Source: Burkholderiaceae bacterium | GTDB taxonomy: Bacteria > Pseudomonadota > Gammaproteobacteria > Burkholderiales > Burkholderiaceae_C | Direction: 5' to 3' | Length of the DNA: 44,588 nt | Assembly: GCA_031253955.1 (NCBI GenBank) | Contig: JAIRVJ010000084.1 | Coordinates: 1-44,588 of the forward strand | Part shown: piece by piece, positions 31,289-39,834 of the stretch | Layout of the letters: every line of letters begins with the position of its first letter | Numbering within the stretch: the stretch's first letter is position 1 | Translations under genes and position numbers: made by a program | The notes under the pieces: model-generated | Seen by the model: only the letters and a program-made list of their open reading frames with translations | Database searches by the model: none | What the model was told of the DNA's origin: nothing

Positions 31289-34069
31289 TTACTGGCCGGC
31301 GGGGGCGGCGGGTACGTCGGTGCTCAGGTCAAGGGTGATGCCGCGCATACGTTCGCGCAGCTCGCGGCTGACGGCGCGGGCGTCGTCGTCGGTGCGCAGC
31401 ACGCGCGGGGTGAGGATAACGAGCAGTTCGGTACGATTGGCCGTGCTCTTCTGGTCGCCGAACAGGGCGCCAAGAATCGGGATGGCCGAGAGGAAGGGCA
31501 CGCCGCTCTTGGTGTTGCTGGCAGTGTCCTTGATGAGGCCGCCGAGCACCAGGGTTTCGCCGGAACGCACGGCCACCTGGGATTGGATTTGGCGCTGCAT
31601 GAAAGTGGGGTTACCGCCGGCGGTGGCAGTCACGGAATCATTGATGTCGGTGACGATCTGGTTGATGTCGAGCGTGACCAGGTTGCCGGCGCTCACGGAG
31701 GGCGTGACGCCGAGCATGACGCCGGTGTCCTTGTACTGGTAGTTGCTGGTGGGAAGGTCGCCATTGGCGCCGTAGTAGGTGGTGCCGGCGTTGACGGGCA
31801 CCTGATCGCCAACCTGGATGGCGGCGGTGTGGTTGTCGAGCACCATGAGGGAGGGGCTGGAGATGACCCTGATCAGCGATTTGCTGGCCAGCGCGGTGAG
31901 CACGGCGCTGATGTTGCCGGCGGAGTTGCGCAGCGACCAAGTGAGGGCGTTGCTGGGGGTGCTGCCGTCAGCGGCAAGGGTGGTGCCCGCGCCAGCGATG
32001 CCGACGACGCCCGCGCCGGAGCGCCCGCCGCCGCCGACGCGGCCGTTAAAGGCCCATTGCAGGCCGTATTCCAGCCCGTCGCCGAGGGTGACCTCGACGA
32101 TGGAGGCATCGATGAGTACTTGCGCGCGCTGGATGTCCAGGCGCTTCAAGGTGGCTTCGATGCGCTCGTATTCGGCGGGGGTAGCGTAGATGAGCAGGGT
32201 GTTGTTGATGCGGTCGGCCATAACGCGCACGGTCTGGCCGAGCATGGTGGTGACGACGCCCGGCCCCTGCATGCCGCCGGACTGCATTCCGCCGATGCCC
32301 ATGCCGCCCATGCCGCCGAAGGAACTGCCGATGCCGCCGCCCATACCGCCGAAACCGGAACCGAAGGATGAGCCAAAGGCGCCGCCGCTGTTGAAACCGC
32401 CATAGGAAGGCTGATAGGGCGTGATCTGGTTGCGGCCCGCGCCATACTGGCCGGCAAAGCTGCTGTTGACGTTGAAGCTGGTGCCGGCAGCGCCGTTCAG
32501 TCCGGGAGCGACGCCGGTAGCGACGGGGCCGCCGGCTTGCTGCGTGAGAACGCCGCCGCTATAGATGCCGTTGAGCAGTTCGGCCAAGTGGTCGGCGGAG
32601 CCGTTTTGCACCTTGTAAACGTACAGTTGCGGCTCGGCGCTGTTGAGGTTGGGACGGTCGAATTGCTCGATCCAGTAGCGCACTTCGTCCAGATAGGCAG
32701 CGCGCGGTGTGATGACAAGCAGGGCGTTGATGCGCTCGATGGGAATGACGCGCAGGGCGCCAAAGAGCGGGTTGGCGGCGTCGAGCAGGCCGACCCCGCC
32801 ATCGGATTGCGCTCCTTGCGTTCCCGGCGCCCCGGGCCGGGCGCCGGGCTGTTGGACAGCGGGCGCAGGGCGCGCACCGCGGGCGGCGGGTGCGCCGGCG
32901 GACGGGCGGACGGGCGTGGCGGCGGCACCGCCCGTGTTCGTGCCCGTGCCGGTGCCGGCGGAGAGCATCCGCAGCGCGTCTTGCGCGTCGGAGGTGGAGG
33001 TGTATTTGAGCGGGAAGACGGCCACCGACATGCCGCGCAGCAGGTTCACGTCGAAGGTGTTCACCAGGTCGAGCCAGCCTTCGGCTTCGGCGCGGGTGCC
33101 GCGCATGACGAGGATGTTGCGCAGGCTATCCACGCGCACGATGGCGTCGGGCGAAACGAGCGGGCGCAGGATATTGGCCACTTCGCCAGCGCCCAGGTAT
33201 TTCGGCGCGATGATGATGGCGCCGTAGCCCGGCGGCAGCGGGCCGCCGTTGGCGATAGTGGGCGCGCTGACGATGCCGCGCAGTGCATCGGGAGCGCCGA
33301 CGTGGTAGATGCCGCGCACGTCGCGCGCCATGACGATGCCGGCCGCTTGCAGCGCCTGCTCGAGCAGGTACAGGGCCTTGTCGGCGGTCATGGATTCGCG
33401 CGTGTCGAGGGTAATGGTGCCTTGCAGCGGCGGGTGCACCACATAGTCCACCTTGAGCATGTCGCCGAGCATGAGCTTGACGACCTCGGCCACGGGCGCG
33501 TCCTGAAACTTGAGGCTTTGTACCGGCTCCTTGGGTTCCGGCACGGGGCGGTTGGTTTCGGCGAACATGCGGTCGTTGCCGCGAATAATGGTGGGTTCGC
33601 CCAACAGCGAGGCAGGCTGGGGCGCGGAGGCGGCCTCTTGCGGGGCTGATGCTGCTTCTTGCGGAACTGACGCCGCTTTTTGCGGAGCTGACGCAGCTTC
33701 TTGCGGAGCTGGCGCCGCTTTTTGCGGGGCTGACGCAGCCTCTTGCGGCGCTGACACCGCTTTTTGCGAGGCTGGCGCTGCTTTTTGCGGAGCTGGCGCC
33801 GCTTTTTGCGGGGCTGACGCAGCCTCGTGCGGAGCTGACACCGCTTTTTGCGGGGCTGGCGCTGCCTTTTGCGGAGCTGGCGCCGCTTTTTGCGGGACTG
33901 GCGCTACTTTTTGCTGGGCGGAAGCGGGCGCGAGTGGCAGGGTTGGCAGCGTCGACAGGCTAACCGGCGCGGCATTGGCGGGACGCGCCCCCGTCTGCTG
34001 GGCGCAGCCGGCAAGCTGGATCAAGGCGGCCAAGGCAAGGAGCGGGAGCGTGGTGCGGATCGGATGCAT
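31289..34069 (-). CDS. gspD: T2SS outer-membrane secretin GspD
   Basis: A 926-residue secretin that forms the outer-membrane channel. The signal has a lipobox (LIQLAGC, Cys22), so it is a lipoprotein, unlike many GspD. Residues 58-154 are a run of 7-residue APQKAAP-type repeats. The N0/N1-N3 domains follow (LKFQDAPVAEVVKLMLGDML, GVRGIYHVGAP-type regions, IIIAPKYLGAGEVANILRPL, IERINALLVITPR). A Gly/Met-rich loop (GGMGGGIGSSFGGMGGMG) precedes the conserved C-domain with QVPVNAGTTYYG, ITQ-like VTLDINQIVTDIND, SGETLVLGGLIKD and VPFLSAIPILGALFG. An in-frame TTG at 34117 would overlap the previous gene, but the ATG at 34069 gives the proper signal peptide. Confidence 0.95.
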   Translation of the reverse strand: MHPIRTTLPLLALAALIQLAGCAQQTGARPANAAPVSLSTLPTLPLAPASAQQKVAPVPQKAAPAPQKAAPAPQKAVSAPHEAASAPQKAAPAPQKAAPASQKAVSAPQEAASAPQKAAPAPQEAASAPQKAASVPQEAASAPQEAASAPQPASLLGEPTIIRGNDRMFAETNRPVPEPKEPVQSLKFQDAPVAEVVKLMLGDMLKVDYVVHPPLQGTITLDTRESMTADKALYLLEQALQAAGIVMARDVRGIYHVGAPDALRGIVSAPTIANGGPLPPGYGAIIIAPKYLGAGEVANILRPLVSPDAIVRVDSLRNILVMRGTRAEAEGWLDLVNTFDVNLLRGMSVAVFPLKYTSTSDAQDALRMLSAGTGTGTNTGGAAATPVRPSAGAPAARGARPAPAVQQPGARPGAPGTQGAQSDGGVGLLDAANPLFGALRVIPIERINALLVITPRAAYLDEVRYWIEQFDRPNLNSAEPQLYVYKVQNGSADHLAELLNGIYSGGVLTQQAGGPVATGVAPGLNGAAGTSFNVNSSFAGQYGAGRNQITPYQPSYGGFNSGGAFGSSFGSGFGGMGGGIGSSFGGMGGMGIGGMQSGGMQGPGVVTTMLGQTVRVMADRINNTLLIYATPAEYERIEATLKRLDIQRAQVLIDASIVEVTLGDGLEYGLQWAFNGRVGGGGRSGAGVVGIAGAGTTLAADGSTPSNALTWSLRNSAGNISAVLTALASKSLIRVISSPSLMVLDNHTAAIQVGDQVPVNAGTTYYGANGDLPTSNYQYKDTGVMLGVTPSVSAGNLVTLDINQIVTDINDSVTATAGGNPTFMQRQIQSQVAVRSGETLVLGGLIKDTASNTKSGVPFLSAIPILGALFGDQKSTANRTELLVILTPRVLRTDDDARAVSRELRERMRGITLDLSTDVPAAPAGQ
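33626..33898 (-). repeat. 21-bp tandem repeat in gspD (13 units)
   Basis: Thirteen 21-bp units encode heptads of the consensus APQKAAP/APQEAAS. The units differ mainly at Lys/Glu and Pro/Ser codons; a partial unit (APQPAS) follows. The result is an Ala/Pro/Gln linker between the lipid anchor and the first periplasmic domain of the secretin. Such an array can change length by slippage. Confidence 0.9.
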
Positions 34070-34113
34070 AGTGCGAACGAAGGAAAAGGTTGCGGGTGCG
34101 GTAGGCGGGATCG

Positions 34114-34821
34114 TCAATGAGGATTGAATGCGGGTTGGGATGCGTTGACTTTGGATTTCCGGCTCCCGCTGAAGGTTGGCACGAAAGCCGCGGAAGCCGC
34201 GGCGGACGGTCGGGACGCGGGCTGCGTGACGGGCTGGGGCGCGAGCGTTGGCGGCTTGGCGGCGAAGGGCGATGCCGGAGCGGCAGCTACGGGCGGGCGG
34301 GCGGCAGGCGCGCCACCCGCCGGGGCGGGGGTGTTGGCAGGCGGCAGCGGGCTGATCAGGGGCAGGGTGAGTTCGCGCTGCTCGCCGCCGCGCTCAAAGC
34401 TGGCGGTGCGCTCCTGCATCTGCATGCTCGCCAGCCGCCAGCCGCCAACGTCTTCGCCTTGTCGCACGAAACGGGATTGGCCGTCGTAGTCGATCATGAC
34501 GCCGCGCACGCCCATGCCGTCCACGATGCCAAGCAGGCGCGCCTGGTCGATGGGGGTGGGCGCGGCGACCGGGTCGGCGGCTACGGGACGCCGGTTGGCG
34601 GAAAACAGCGGGCGATTGACTGCTTCGGGGTAAGCGGCGCTGGCAGCAGGGTTGGGAGCCAGCAGCGTTTCCAAGGCGTCTTGCAGCTCCGGCGGCTGGG
34701 GCGGTGGGGATTGCCAGGTACGCCATTGGCGCGCCGGGCCGAGCGGCAGCCACAGCGCCAGCAGCAGCGCCGCCAGCAGGACAGCCAGCGCCACGAAAAG
34801 CCGGGTGTACGAAAGTTTCAT
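34114..34821 (-). CDS. T2SS GspC/GspN-type (XpsN-like) inner-membrane protein
   Basis: A 235-residue bitopic protein: one membrane segment (FVALAVLLAALLLALWLPLG), then a periplasmic part with NRPLFSANRRPVA, the homology region LLGIVDGMGVRGVMIDYDGQ and FVRQGEDVGGWRLASMQ, and a Pro/Ala-rich C-terminal tail. The homology region resembles that of GspC, which links the inner-membrane platform to the secretin. Its place between gspM and gspD equals xpsN in the Xanthomonas order as I recall it, and no other gspC is present, so it probably does the GspC job. It overlaps gspM by 4 nt (ATGA). Confidence 0.8.
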   Translation of the reverse strand: MKLSYTRLFVALAVLLAALLLALWLPLGPARQWRTWQSPPPQPPELQDALETLLAPNPAASAAYPEAVNRPLFSANRRPVAADPVAAPTPIDQARLLGIVDGMGVRGVMIDYDGQSRFVRQGEDVGGWRLASMQMQERTASFERGGEQRELTLPLISPLPPANTPAPAGGAPAARPPVAAAPASPFAAKPPTLAPQPVTQPASRPSAAASAAFVPTFSGSRKSKVNASQPAFNPH

Positions 34822-35390
34822 GGACGCCGCCTGAGCACGAACAAGCCGAGTTGCACGGTCACGGTTTGGTTGGCGGTTTGGCCGCCGCGGACAAAGCCGC
34901 CGCTGGCGGAAAACTGCGCCGCTTCAGTGAAGATAGCCGGGCGCACAGTAGCAAGCTCGCGTAGCAAATCGAGCGTGGCCGCCCAGTTGCCTTCCAGCCG
35001 TAGTTCGAGCCCGATGTGATCGAACCCCTGTTCCGGGTCTTCCTTGGGCGTACCGACCTGACTGCTGGCCACGCGCAGCCCGTGCGCGTCGGCCAAGTTG
35101 CGCACGCGCTGCAAGACGGCGTTGCCGATGTCGGCGGCGTCCCGATCGGAGCCGTAGGAATATTCGGTCAGATTGGCTTGCAACTGTTGTTGTATCTGGG
35201 CAATATGCTCCTGATTTTGTATCAGACCGGCAAGCCGGGCATGGCGGGGATCGACGCTGGCGAGCGTTTCGCGCGCCCACAGGTGCTTGCGCACGAGGTA
35301 ACCGCCGCCCAGCAGCAGCGCCAGCAGCAGCACGGCGGCGGCGGCCAGCGCCCAAAGCTGCTCGGCGCGCAGGGAAAGAAGGCGGTTCAT
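34818..35390 (-). CDS. gspM: T2SS platform protein GspM
   Basis: A 190-residue bitopic platform protein. A membrane segment at about 14-32 (LAAAAVLLLALLLGGGYLV) is followed by a coiled-coil stretch (RLAGLIQNQEHIAQIQQQLQ) and a ferredoxin-like periplasmic domain (LRVASSQVGTPKEDPEQGFD, LELRLEGNWAATLDLLRELA). This layout fits the shorter GspM type (GspMb/PilO-like) of xps-like systems. GspM binds GspL. It overlaps gspL and the next gene by 4 nt each, which shows tight translational coupling. Confidence 0.85.
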   Translation of the reverse strand: MNRLLSLRAEQLWALAAAAVLLLALLLGGGYLVRKHLWARETLASVDPRHARLAGLIQNQEHIAQIQQQLQANLTEYSYGSDRDAADIGNAVLQRVRNLADAHGLRVASSQVGTPKEDPEQGFDHIGLELRLEGNWAATLDLLRELATVRPAIFTEAAQFSASGGFVRGGQTANQTVTVQLGLFVLRRRP

Positions 35391-36646
35391 GAGGAAGGCT
35401 CCGTATCCTCGGATGCGGGCGTTTGGGCTGGCGCTTGCGCGGATGCGGATGATGCGGGCATTTGGGCGGGTGCGGACGCAGGCACTTGCGTGGACGCAGG
35501 CGGCGCGGGCGTTTCAGCGGGCCGGAACGGCGCGGACGTTTGCGAGGGTGTTTGCACGAACCCGGGCGGCGCGGGCAGCGTCAGGCCGTAGCGGTGCGGA
35601 TCGACCCGCAGTTCAATGCTGAAACGCTCCTTGGCGTCGCCCGCGCCACGGGTGGCGGGTGAGGACTGGCGCGCGCCGGAAACGCCGGGCATGGCGGCCA
35701 GGGCGCTGACCAGGGCGGTGGCGTCATCGGCCTGCCCGGTGATGACGATTTTGTCGCCATCGACCCGGATGGCGTTGAGCCAGGCGCTGTCGGGCAAGGC
35801 GCGGGTGAGCAAGTCCAGCACCGGCGGCAGCGCCAAGCGCTTGGCGGCGATGGCGCCGGTGGCGCGCAGCGCCTGGCTGCCGCGCATCAACGCCTCACGC
35901 TGGGCTACTTGAGGGGCAGCCTGTTTTTGCAGCGCATCAAGCGCGTTTTGCGCCTGGATGGCGCGCAGGCGCTCGAAGGCCACCGGTGTAACGAGCAGCG
36001 CCGCCAGCAGCGCCAGCGCCAGCGCCAGCCAGCCAAGTGCAATGCGCTGGCCGCGGGCGCTGGCGCGCGCGCGGGCGGCTTCGCCCCAGCCGCGCAGCAC
36101 GAGCGGCTGGCAAGGGATGCCCAGCATGCGCGCGGAAGGCGGGGGCAGCAGCCAGATTTCGGCTTGCGCGCCAGCGCCAGCGCGGGCCAGCGCCGCTTCG
36201 CACTGCTGGCGCGAGGTGAGAGCCAGATCGACCCGCCGGGTGCCGCCCTCGCCCTCGCCCGCGCCGACGCGGTAGCCGAAGACGGTTTGCTCGGGAGCGA
36301 AAGGAGAGGAGGACTGTACTTCGAGCCGCACAGCCTGATCCAGATCGGCGGCGCCCAGGCCAGGCAGCGCGAGGTGGCGTTCGAGCACGTCGTCGGGCGC
36401 GATTTCGACCGCCGGCAAGGGATGCGCGCCGGGGGGCGCAAGGGCAATGGGCTGGGCCAGATCGCCGCGCATGAGCCAATGGGTACGCTGCCCATCCAGT
36501 CCGATCAGGCGCACGGGCACGGCCGGCGCCAGCGCGCGCAAGAGCGGGCTGGACAGCAGCCATTGCGCGGCGGCGCGCCACTGGCCGGGCCAAGCGTTCA
36601 GATCGATACCGAACAGGCGGTTGTCGTGGGAAGATTGCGCAACCAT
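35387..36646 (-). CDS. gspL: T2SS platform protein GspL
   Basis: A 419-residue GspL/PilN-like protein linking the ATPase GspE to the membrane platform. The cytoplasmic N-terminal domain starts LFGIDLNAWPGQW and contains VRLEVQSSSPFAPEQTVFGY. A membrane segment lies near 211-232 (IALGWLALALALLAALLVTP), followed by a helical stalk and a PilN-like periplasmic domain (SAWLNAIRVDGDKIVITGQA). The last ~60 residues are a Pro/Ala/Thr/Gln-rich tail (ASAPAQMPASSASAQAPAQT), similar in kind to the GspD linker. The cytoplasmic part is shorter than in classical GspL, as in xps-type systems. It overlaps gspM by 4 nt. Confidence 0.88.
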   Translation of the reverse strand: MVAQSSHDNRLFGIDLNAWPGQWRAAAQWLLSSPLLRALAPAVPVRLIGLDGQRTHWLMRGDLAQPIALAPPGAHPLPAVEIAPDDVLERHLALPGLGAADLDQAVRLEVQSSSPFAPEQTVFGYRVGAGEGEGGTRRVDLALTSRQQCEAALARAGAGAQAEIWLLPPPSARMLGIPCQPLVLRGWGEAARARASARGQRIALGWLALALALLAALLVTPVAFERLRAIQAQNALDALQKQAAPQVAQREALMRGSQALRATGAIAAKRLALPPVLDLLTRALPDSAWLNAIRVDGDKIVITGQADDATALVSALAAMPGVSGARQSSPATRGAGDAKERFSIELRVDPHRYGLTLPAPPGFVQTPSQTSAPFRPAETPAPPASTQVPASAPAQMPASSASAQAPAQTPASEDTEPSS

Positions 36647-36674
36647 GAGTTTCGGGTTGAAGAGTCGGTGCAGA

Positions 36675-37538
36675 TCAAGGCGCGCCGGGCAACTGAATTT
36701 GCCGCGACTGGCGCAACATGCGCCACGGCAGCAGGCTGGAAGAGGCGCTTATCAGGGTTACGTCGCGGGTCATAACCAGCATTTTGCCAGCATCCAGCGG
36801 CACGCTGACGCGCAGCCGGTAAAACCGGCCCGAAGAAGCCGCTCCGACCAGGCTGGGATCGAGAAAGCTGCTATCGGCCGGCTGACCGCCGGCGCGCGCG
36901 GCGATGAACTGGGCGATGCGGCCCGGATCGCCCGGCGCGAGCGCGGCCAGCACCTGCGGCGGCGCGGCCTGGGGGTTGACGCGGCCAGAGCGCAGATCGG
37001 CGCTGACCAGCGGAGCGATGCGGGCATACAGGTCGTAGTCCACGCCGGGCACGAGCAGCAGGTCTTCGGGCGCCTCGAACAGGCGCGGCTGGCCGGCGGC
37101 AGCGCCCAGGGTTTGCGTTGGCGGCACTTCACTGCGCCAATCCACCAGTTGCTGCGCCAAGTCCTGCGCAGCGGCAGGCGGCAGGCCGCTTGCGCCTTGC
37201 AGAAGCGCGGCGAGCAGGGGTGCGGAGGCGCCATTCAAGGAAATCAGACCGTCCAGCGGCGCAACTTCGACCTGCATGGACTGATCGGCATACGTGACGG
37301 ACACGGTCTGCACGCCGGCGGGCCTGTCGCTGTCCGCCAGCAGGGCTTGCAGCGCAAGCGCGATGGCGGCATCGCCCAGCGCCTGGCCAGTGGCGGCATC
37401 GCGCCCGGCGGCCACCACGCCGATCTGCGCGCGGGTGGTCAAGATCAGACCCGTGACCAGCACGCTCAGGGCGGCAACGATCCACAGCACGGCCACCAGC
37501 GCCATGCCCGCGCTACGCGCTGCGCGAACACGGCGCAT
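36675..37538 (-). CDS. gspK: T2SS minor pseudopilin GspK
   Basis: A 287-residue GspK, the large minor pseudopilin placed at the pseudopilus tip. The N-terminal leader RRVRAARSAG is followed by the hydrophobic helix MALVAVLWIVAALSVLVTGL, fitting prepilin peptidase cleavage after the Gly. The body has the helix-rich domain with LLQGASGLPPAAAQDLAQQL, LVDWRSEVPPTQ and LLLVPGVDYDLYARIAPLV, typical of GspK (T2SSK). The ATG at 37538 overlaps the gspJ stop by one base (TAATG). The longer upstream frame belongs to gspJ in another phase. Confidence 0.9.
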   Translation of the reverse strand: MRRVRAARSAGMALVAVLWIVAALSVLVTGLILTTRAQIGVVAAGRDAATGQALGDAAIALALQALLADSDRPAGVQTVSVTYADQSMQVEVAPLDGLISLNGASAPLLAALLQGASGLPPAAAQDLAQQLVDWRSEVPPTQTLGAAAGQPRLFEAPEDLLLVPGVDYDLYARIAPLVSADLRSGRVNPQAAPPQVLAALAPGDPGRIAQFIAARAGGQPADSSFLDPSLVGAASSGRFYRLRVSVPLDAGKMLVMTRDVTLISASSSLLPWRMLRQSRQIQLPGAP

Positions 37539-38287
37539 TACCGGCCTCCCCCGCCAAAAGAGCCACTGGTGGCAGCCGGATCGCCCGTGTAATTGGCGGT
37601 GACAGGCAGCAACATGGGCGGCCAGGCGGCGCCGGGGGGGGCGAAAGCTATGCGCACCGCGTCCGGCAGCAGCGGCGCAGTGGGCAGGCGCGGATCGGGG
37701 GCGGGCGGCCAGGCCGCGAGCCACGCGCCGGTGAGCGGGTGGCGGTAGCTCAGTTGCGGTTGCAGCGAGGCTTCGGCCAGCGGCTGGACGGCGGCGGCGC
37801 CCCATTGGTCGAAGGCGGGCGCGCCGTTCCAGGGCGCGTAGCGCAGCACCCAGCGCGGGCGGTCGCCCAGCGGCTCCACGGCCAGCCGCAGGTAGCTGCG
37901 TCCGCCCGCGCCAAAGCGCGCGGGCAGCACGCCGATCCACTGGACAGCGGCGGCGTCGCCCATGAAAAAGGGCGTGTTGGGGGGCAGGTCGGCATTGAGC
38001 ATACGCATGGGGCGGGCCGACACCTGGCCGAACACGCCGCGCAGAAATTGCAGCGAGAGGCGGTAGTCTTCGGCGGCTTCGATGCGCTCTTCCACGCGCG
38101 TTTCGGTCTGCCCGACGGAACCCAGGGCGCTGGTAAGCACCAGCATGAGCAGCGCCAGCAGCGACAGGGCGACCAGGACTTCGACCAAGGTGAAGCCCTG
38201 TGCCGAACGTTGAGCGTTGAGCGTCAAGCGTTTTTCGTGTTCCATTTCACGCAAAACGCTCAACGCCAAATGCTCAACCTTCTTCAT
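37538..38287 (-). CDS. gspJ: T2SS minor pseudopilin GspJ
   Basis: A 249-residue GspJ. The prepilin signature is AQGFTLVEVLVALSLLALLM with the Glu5 equivalent present. The body (RVEERIEAAEDYRLSLQFLR, PRWVLRYAPWNGAP) and the Gly-rich end fit the family. The leader before the Gly is long (about 32 residues) from the ATG at 38287, which overlaps the gspI stop (TGATG); a second in-frame ATG (MEHEKR) would give about 17. Part of the leader (RLTLNAQRSAQ) is translated heptamer repeat, so repeat DNA seems to have entered the 5' end of the gene. Confidence 0.88.
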   Translation of the reverse strand: MKKVEHLALSVLREMEHEKRLTLNAQRSAQGFTLVEVLVALSLLALLMLVLTSALGSVGQTETRVEERIEAAEDYRLSLQFLRGVFGQVSARPMRMLNADLPPNTPFFMGDAAAVQWIGVLPARFGAGGRSYLRLAVEPLGDRPRWVLRYAPWNGAPAFDQWGAAAVQPLAEASLQPQLSYRHPLTGAWLAAWPPAPDPRLPTAPLLPDAVRIAFAPPGAAWPPMLLPVTANYTGDPAATSGSFGGGGR

Positions 38288-38739
38288 CACGGCGCGACTC
38301 CCGGCGGCAGCGGGCGGGCCTGGGGGCGCAGGCTGGCGAGGGTGAACTGGCGGCCCGCGCCTTCGCCCCATTGGACGGTGACGCGCACTTCGTGCAGGGG
38401 CGGCACGTTCGGCGCGGCTTGCTGCACGGGCGTGGGGTAGGGGCGCGAGTCAATCTGCCAGACGTAGCCAGCGGCCTGCCCGCTTTCGTTCAGGCCGGCT
38501 TCGGGTACGGCGCGCTGGATATCGAGCAGGGATTCGGCCAGCAGCACGGCGCGCTCGCGCTCGGCCAGATCGCCCACCTGCCGCGCGTTGCTGCCCATGA
38601 TCTGATAGAGCAGACCGAGCGCCATCGCGGCAATGGCGAAGGCCACCAGGATTTCCAGCAGCGAGAAGCCGCGCTCTTTTCCCCTTGTATCTCCTTTTTG
38701 GGAGAGGGGGCGAAACCGCTCTTTCTCCCTCCCCCGCAA
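38287..38739 (-). CDS. gspI: T2SS minor pseudopilin GspI, unusual start
   Basis: A GspI of about 125 residues after cleavage. The prepilin motif is KERGFSLLEILVAFAIAAMA, followed by ARQVGDLAERERAVLLAESL and HEVRVTVQWGEG, all as expected. The start is the problem: no ATG or GTG is in frame upstream of the motif, and the listed start is a TTG at 38739 inside a GC-rich hairpin repeat. AAGGAG lies near the codons for KGD, just before the motif, and could drive a non-standard start closer to it. The 5' end appears to have been rebuilt by repeat insertion. Confidence 0.8.
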   Translation of the reverse strand: MRGREKERFRPLSQKGDTRGKERGFSLLEILVAFAIAAMALGLLYQIMGSNARQVGDLAERERAVLLAESLLDIQRAVPEAGLNESGQAAGYVWQIDSRPYPTPVQQAAPNVPPLHEVRVTVQWGEGAGRQFTLASLRPQARPLPPGVAP

Positions 38740-38800
38740 GCGGGGGAAGGGGAGATACCGGCACTCTCCCCAACTCTCTCCCGCAAGCGGGAGAGAAAGA
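38690..38800. repeat. three GC-rich hairpins at the gspH-gspI junction
   Basis: Three units of the CTCTCCCGCAAGCGGGAGAG family lie together: one near 38690-38710, one near 38727-38752 and one near 38764-38796. They fill the gspH-gspI spacer and enter the gspI leader. A GCTCAATG heptamer-like stretch follows to 38822. Confidence 0.65.
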
Positions 38801-38827
38801 AGGAACGCGCAACGCTCAATGCGGCTT

Positions 38828-39307
38828 TCATTGCGCGATCGGCTCCTGTTCGATACGGCCGGTGAACCAGTCCACGCGCAGGCGCACGCCCTGGCCGGAG
38901 GGACGGATCAGGTCAAGGCTGCCGCCGCTGGCGCCGCCGCCGGGCAGGAAGCGGATGCTCATGACGCCGTCCGGCCCGGTGGCTTCGGCTGCCATGACGG
39001 CGCGCAGCTCCAGCGGCTCGGGCACATGGGTGGGCGGCGCGCCTTCCACGCCGAAGGTGTGCGCTTGCAGGTTGACGGCAAAGCGCACTTGGCCGCCACT
39101 GGTTTGCGCCAACTGGCGCGCGTCGCGCAGATCGGCAAGCGCGGCGCGCACGGTGTCGCGGTACTGGGCCGATTGCATCAGGCGATCGAAGGCGATGGGC
39201 ACGAGGCCGACGATCAGCGCCACCAGCGCGAAGACCACCATCAGCTCGATCAGGGTGAAGCCGCGGACACGTCTTGCGCTCACACCCTTGAAAACTACAT
39301 GAAACAT
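38828..39307 (-). CDS. gspH: T2SS minor pseudopilin GspH
   Basis: A 159-residue GspH. The short leader MFHVVFKGVSARRVRG precedes the helix FTLIELMVVFALVALIVGLV with the conserved Glu. The body includes RDTVRAALADLRDARQLAQT (helix) and VRFAVNLQAHTFGVEG, as in GspH/FimT-type pseudopilins. The ATG at 39307 lies at the edge of an ATAGCT repeat between gspG and gspH. The gene belongs to the E-to-D operon by strand and order. Confidence 0.88.
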   Translation of the reverse strand: MFHVVFKGVSARRVRGFTLIELMVVFALVALIVGLVPIAFDRLMQSAQYRDTVRAALADLRDARQLAQTSGGQVRFAVNLQAHTFGVEGAPPTHVPEPLELRAVMAAEATGPDGVMSIRFLPGGGASGGSLDLIRPSGQGVRLRVDWFTGRIEQEPIAQ

Positions 39308-39350
39308 AGCTGATAGCCTAGGCGTGGCAAGGACAAGAGCTGTATTTTGC
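39306..39350. repeat. ATAGCT-type repeat between gspG and gspH
   Basis: ATAGCTGATAGCC at the left and GAGCTGTATTTT at the right resemble the hairpin at 19679-19729. It occupies most of the 65-bp gspG-gspH spacer and may influence the level of downstream operon transcription. Confidence 0.5.
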
Positions 39351-39372
39351 CCATAAAACAGACCAGCGGCAG

Positions 39373-39816
39373 TCAGCGTTTAACGTGTACGTCGGCGTTT
39401 TCGCCGTCGCCGCCGACGGCGTTGTCGGCGCCCAGCGAATAGATGTCGATGTCGCCGTTCGGGCCGGGGTTGGCGTAGTGGTAGGGGTTATTCCAAGGAT
39501 CCACGGGCAGGCCGCCTCTCAGGTAGGGGCCGTTCCAGCCGCCGGCCGAACCTGGGTTGGCCACCAGCGCCTGCAAGCCTTCGGAATTAGTGGGGTAGCG
39601 GCCCACGTCGAGTTTGAACAGGTCCATCGCCTTGTCGATGTCGGCGATCTGGATACCGGCGGTGCTGGTTTTAGCGCCGCCGAGTTTGTTCATCACCGCC
39701 GGGCCGACCAGTCCGGCCAGCAGGGCGATGATGGCAATGACCACCAGCATTTCGATCAGCGTGAAGCCGCGCGCGAAGCGGCGCGGAAGATGACGCGAAA
39801 AAAACTTGGAGTTCAT
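39373..39816 (-). CDS. gspG: T2SS major pseudopilin GspG
   Basis: A 147-residue major pseudopilin. The leader (MNSKFFSRHLPRRFARG) is followed by FTLIEMLVVIAIIALLAGLV with Glu5. The conserved core is complete: LDVGRYPTNSEGLQALV, GGWNGPYLRGGLPVDPWNNP, and the calcium-binding end DIDIYSLGADNAVGGDGENA. It forms the shaft of the pseudopilus that pushes substrates through GspD. It lies 18 nt downstream of gspF and 65 nt before gspH. Confidence 0.96.
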   Translation of the reverse strand: MNSKFFSRHLPRRFARGFTLIEMLVVIAIIALLAGLVGPAVMNKLGGAKTSTAGIQIADIDKAMDLFKLDVGRYPTNSEGLQALVANPGSAGGWNGPYLRGGLPVDPWNNPYHYANPGPNGDIDIYSLGADNAVGGDGENADVHVKR

Positions 39817-39834
39817 GCGAGTTCCTTTGCAAAA

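Noticed and set aside
33608-33898. CRISPR-like tandem array
   Set aside because: The units are contiguous 21-bp coding heptads without spacers; no cas genes are present.
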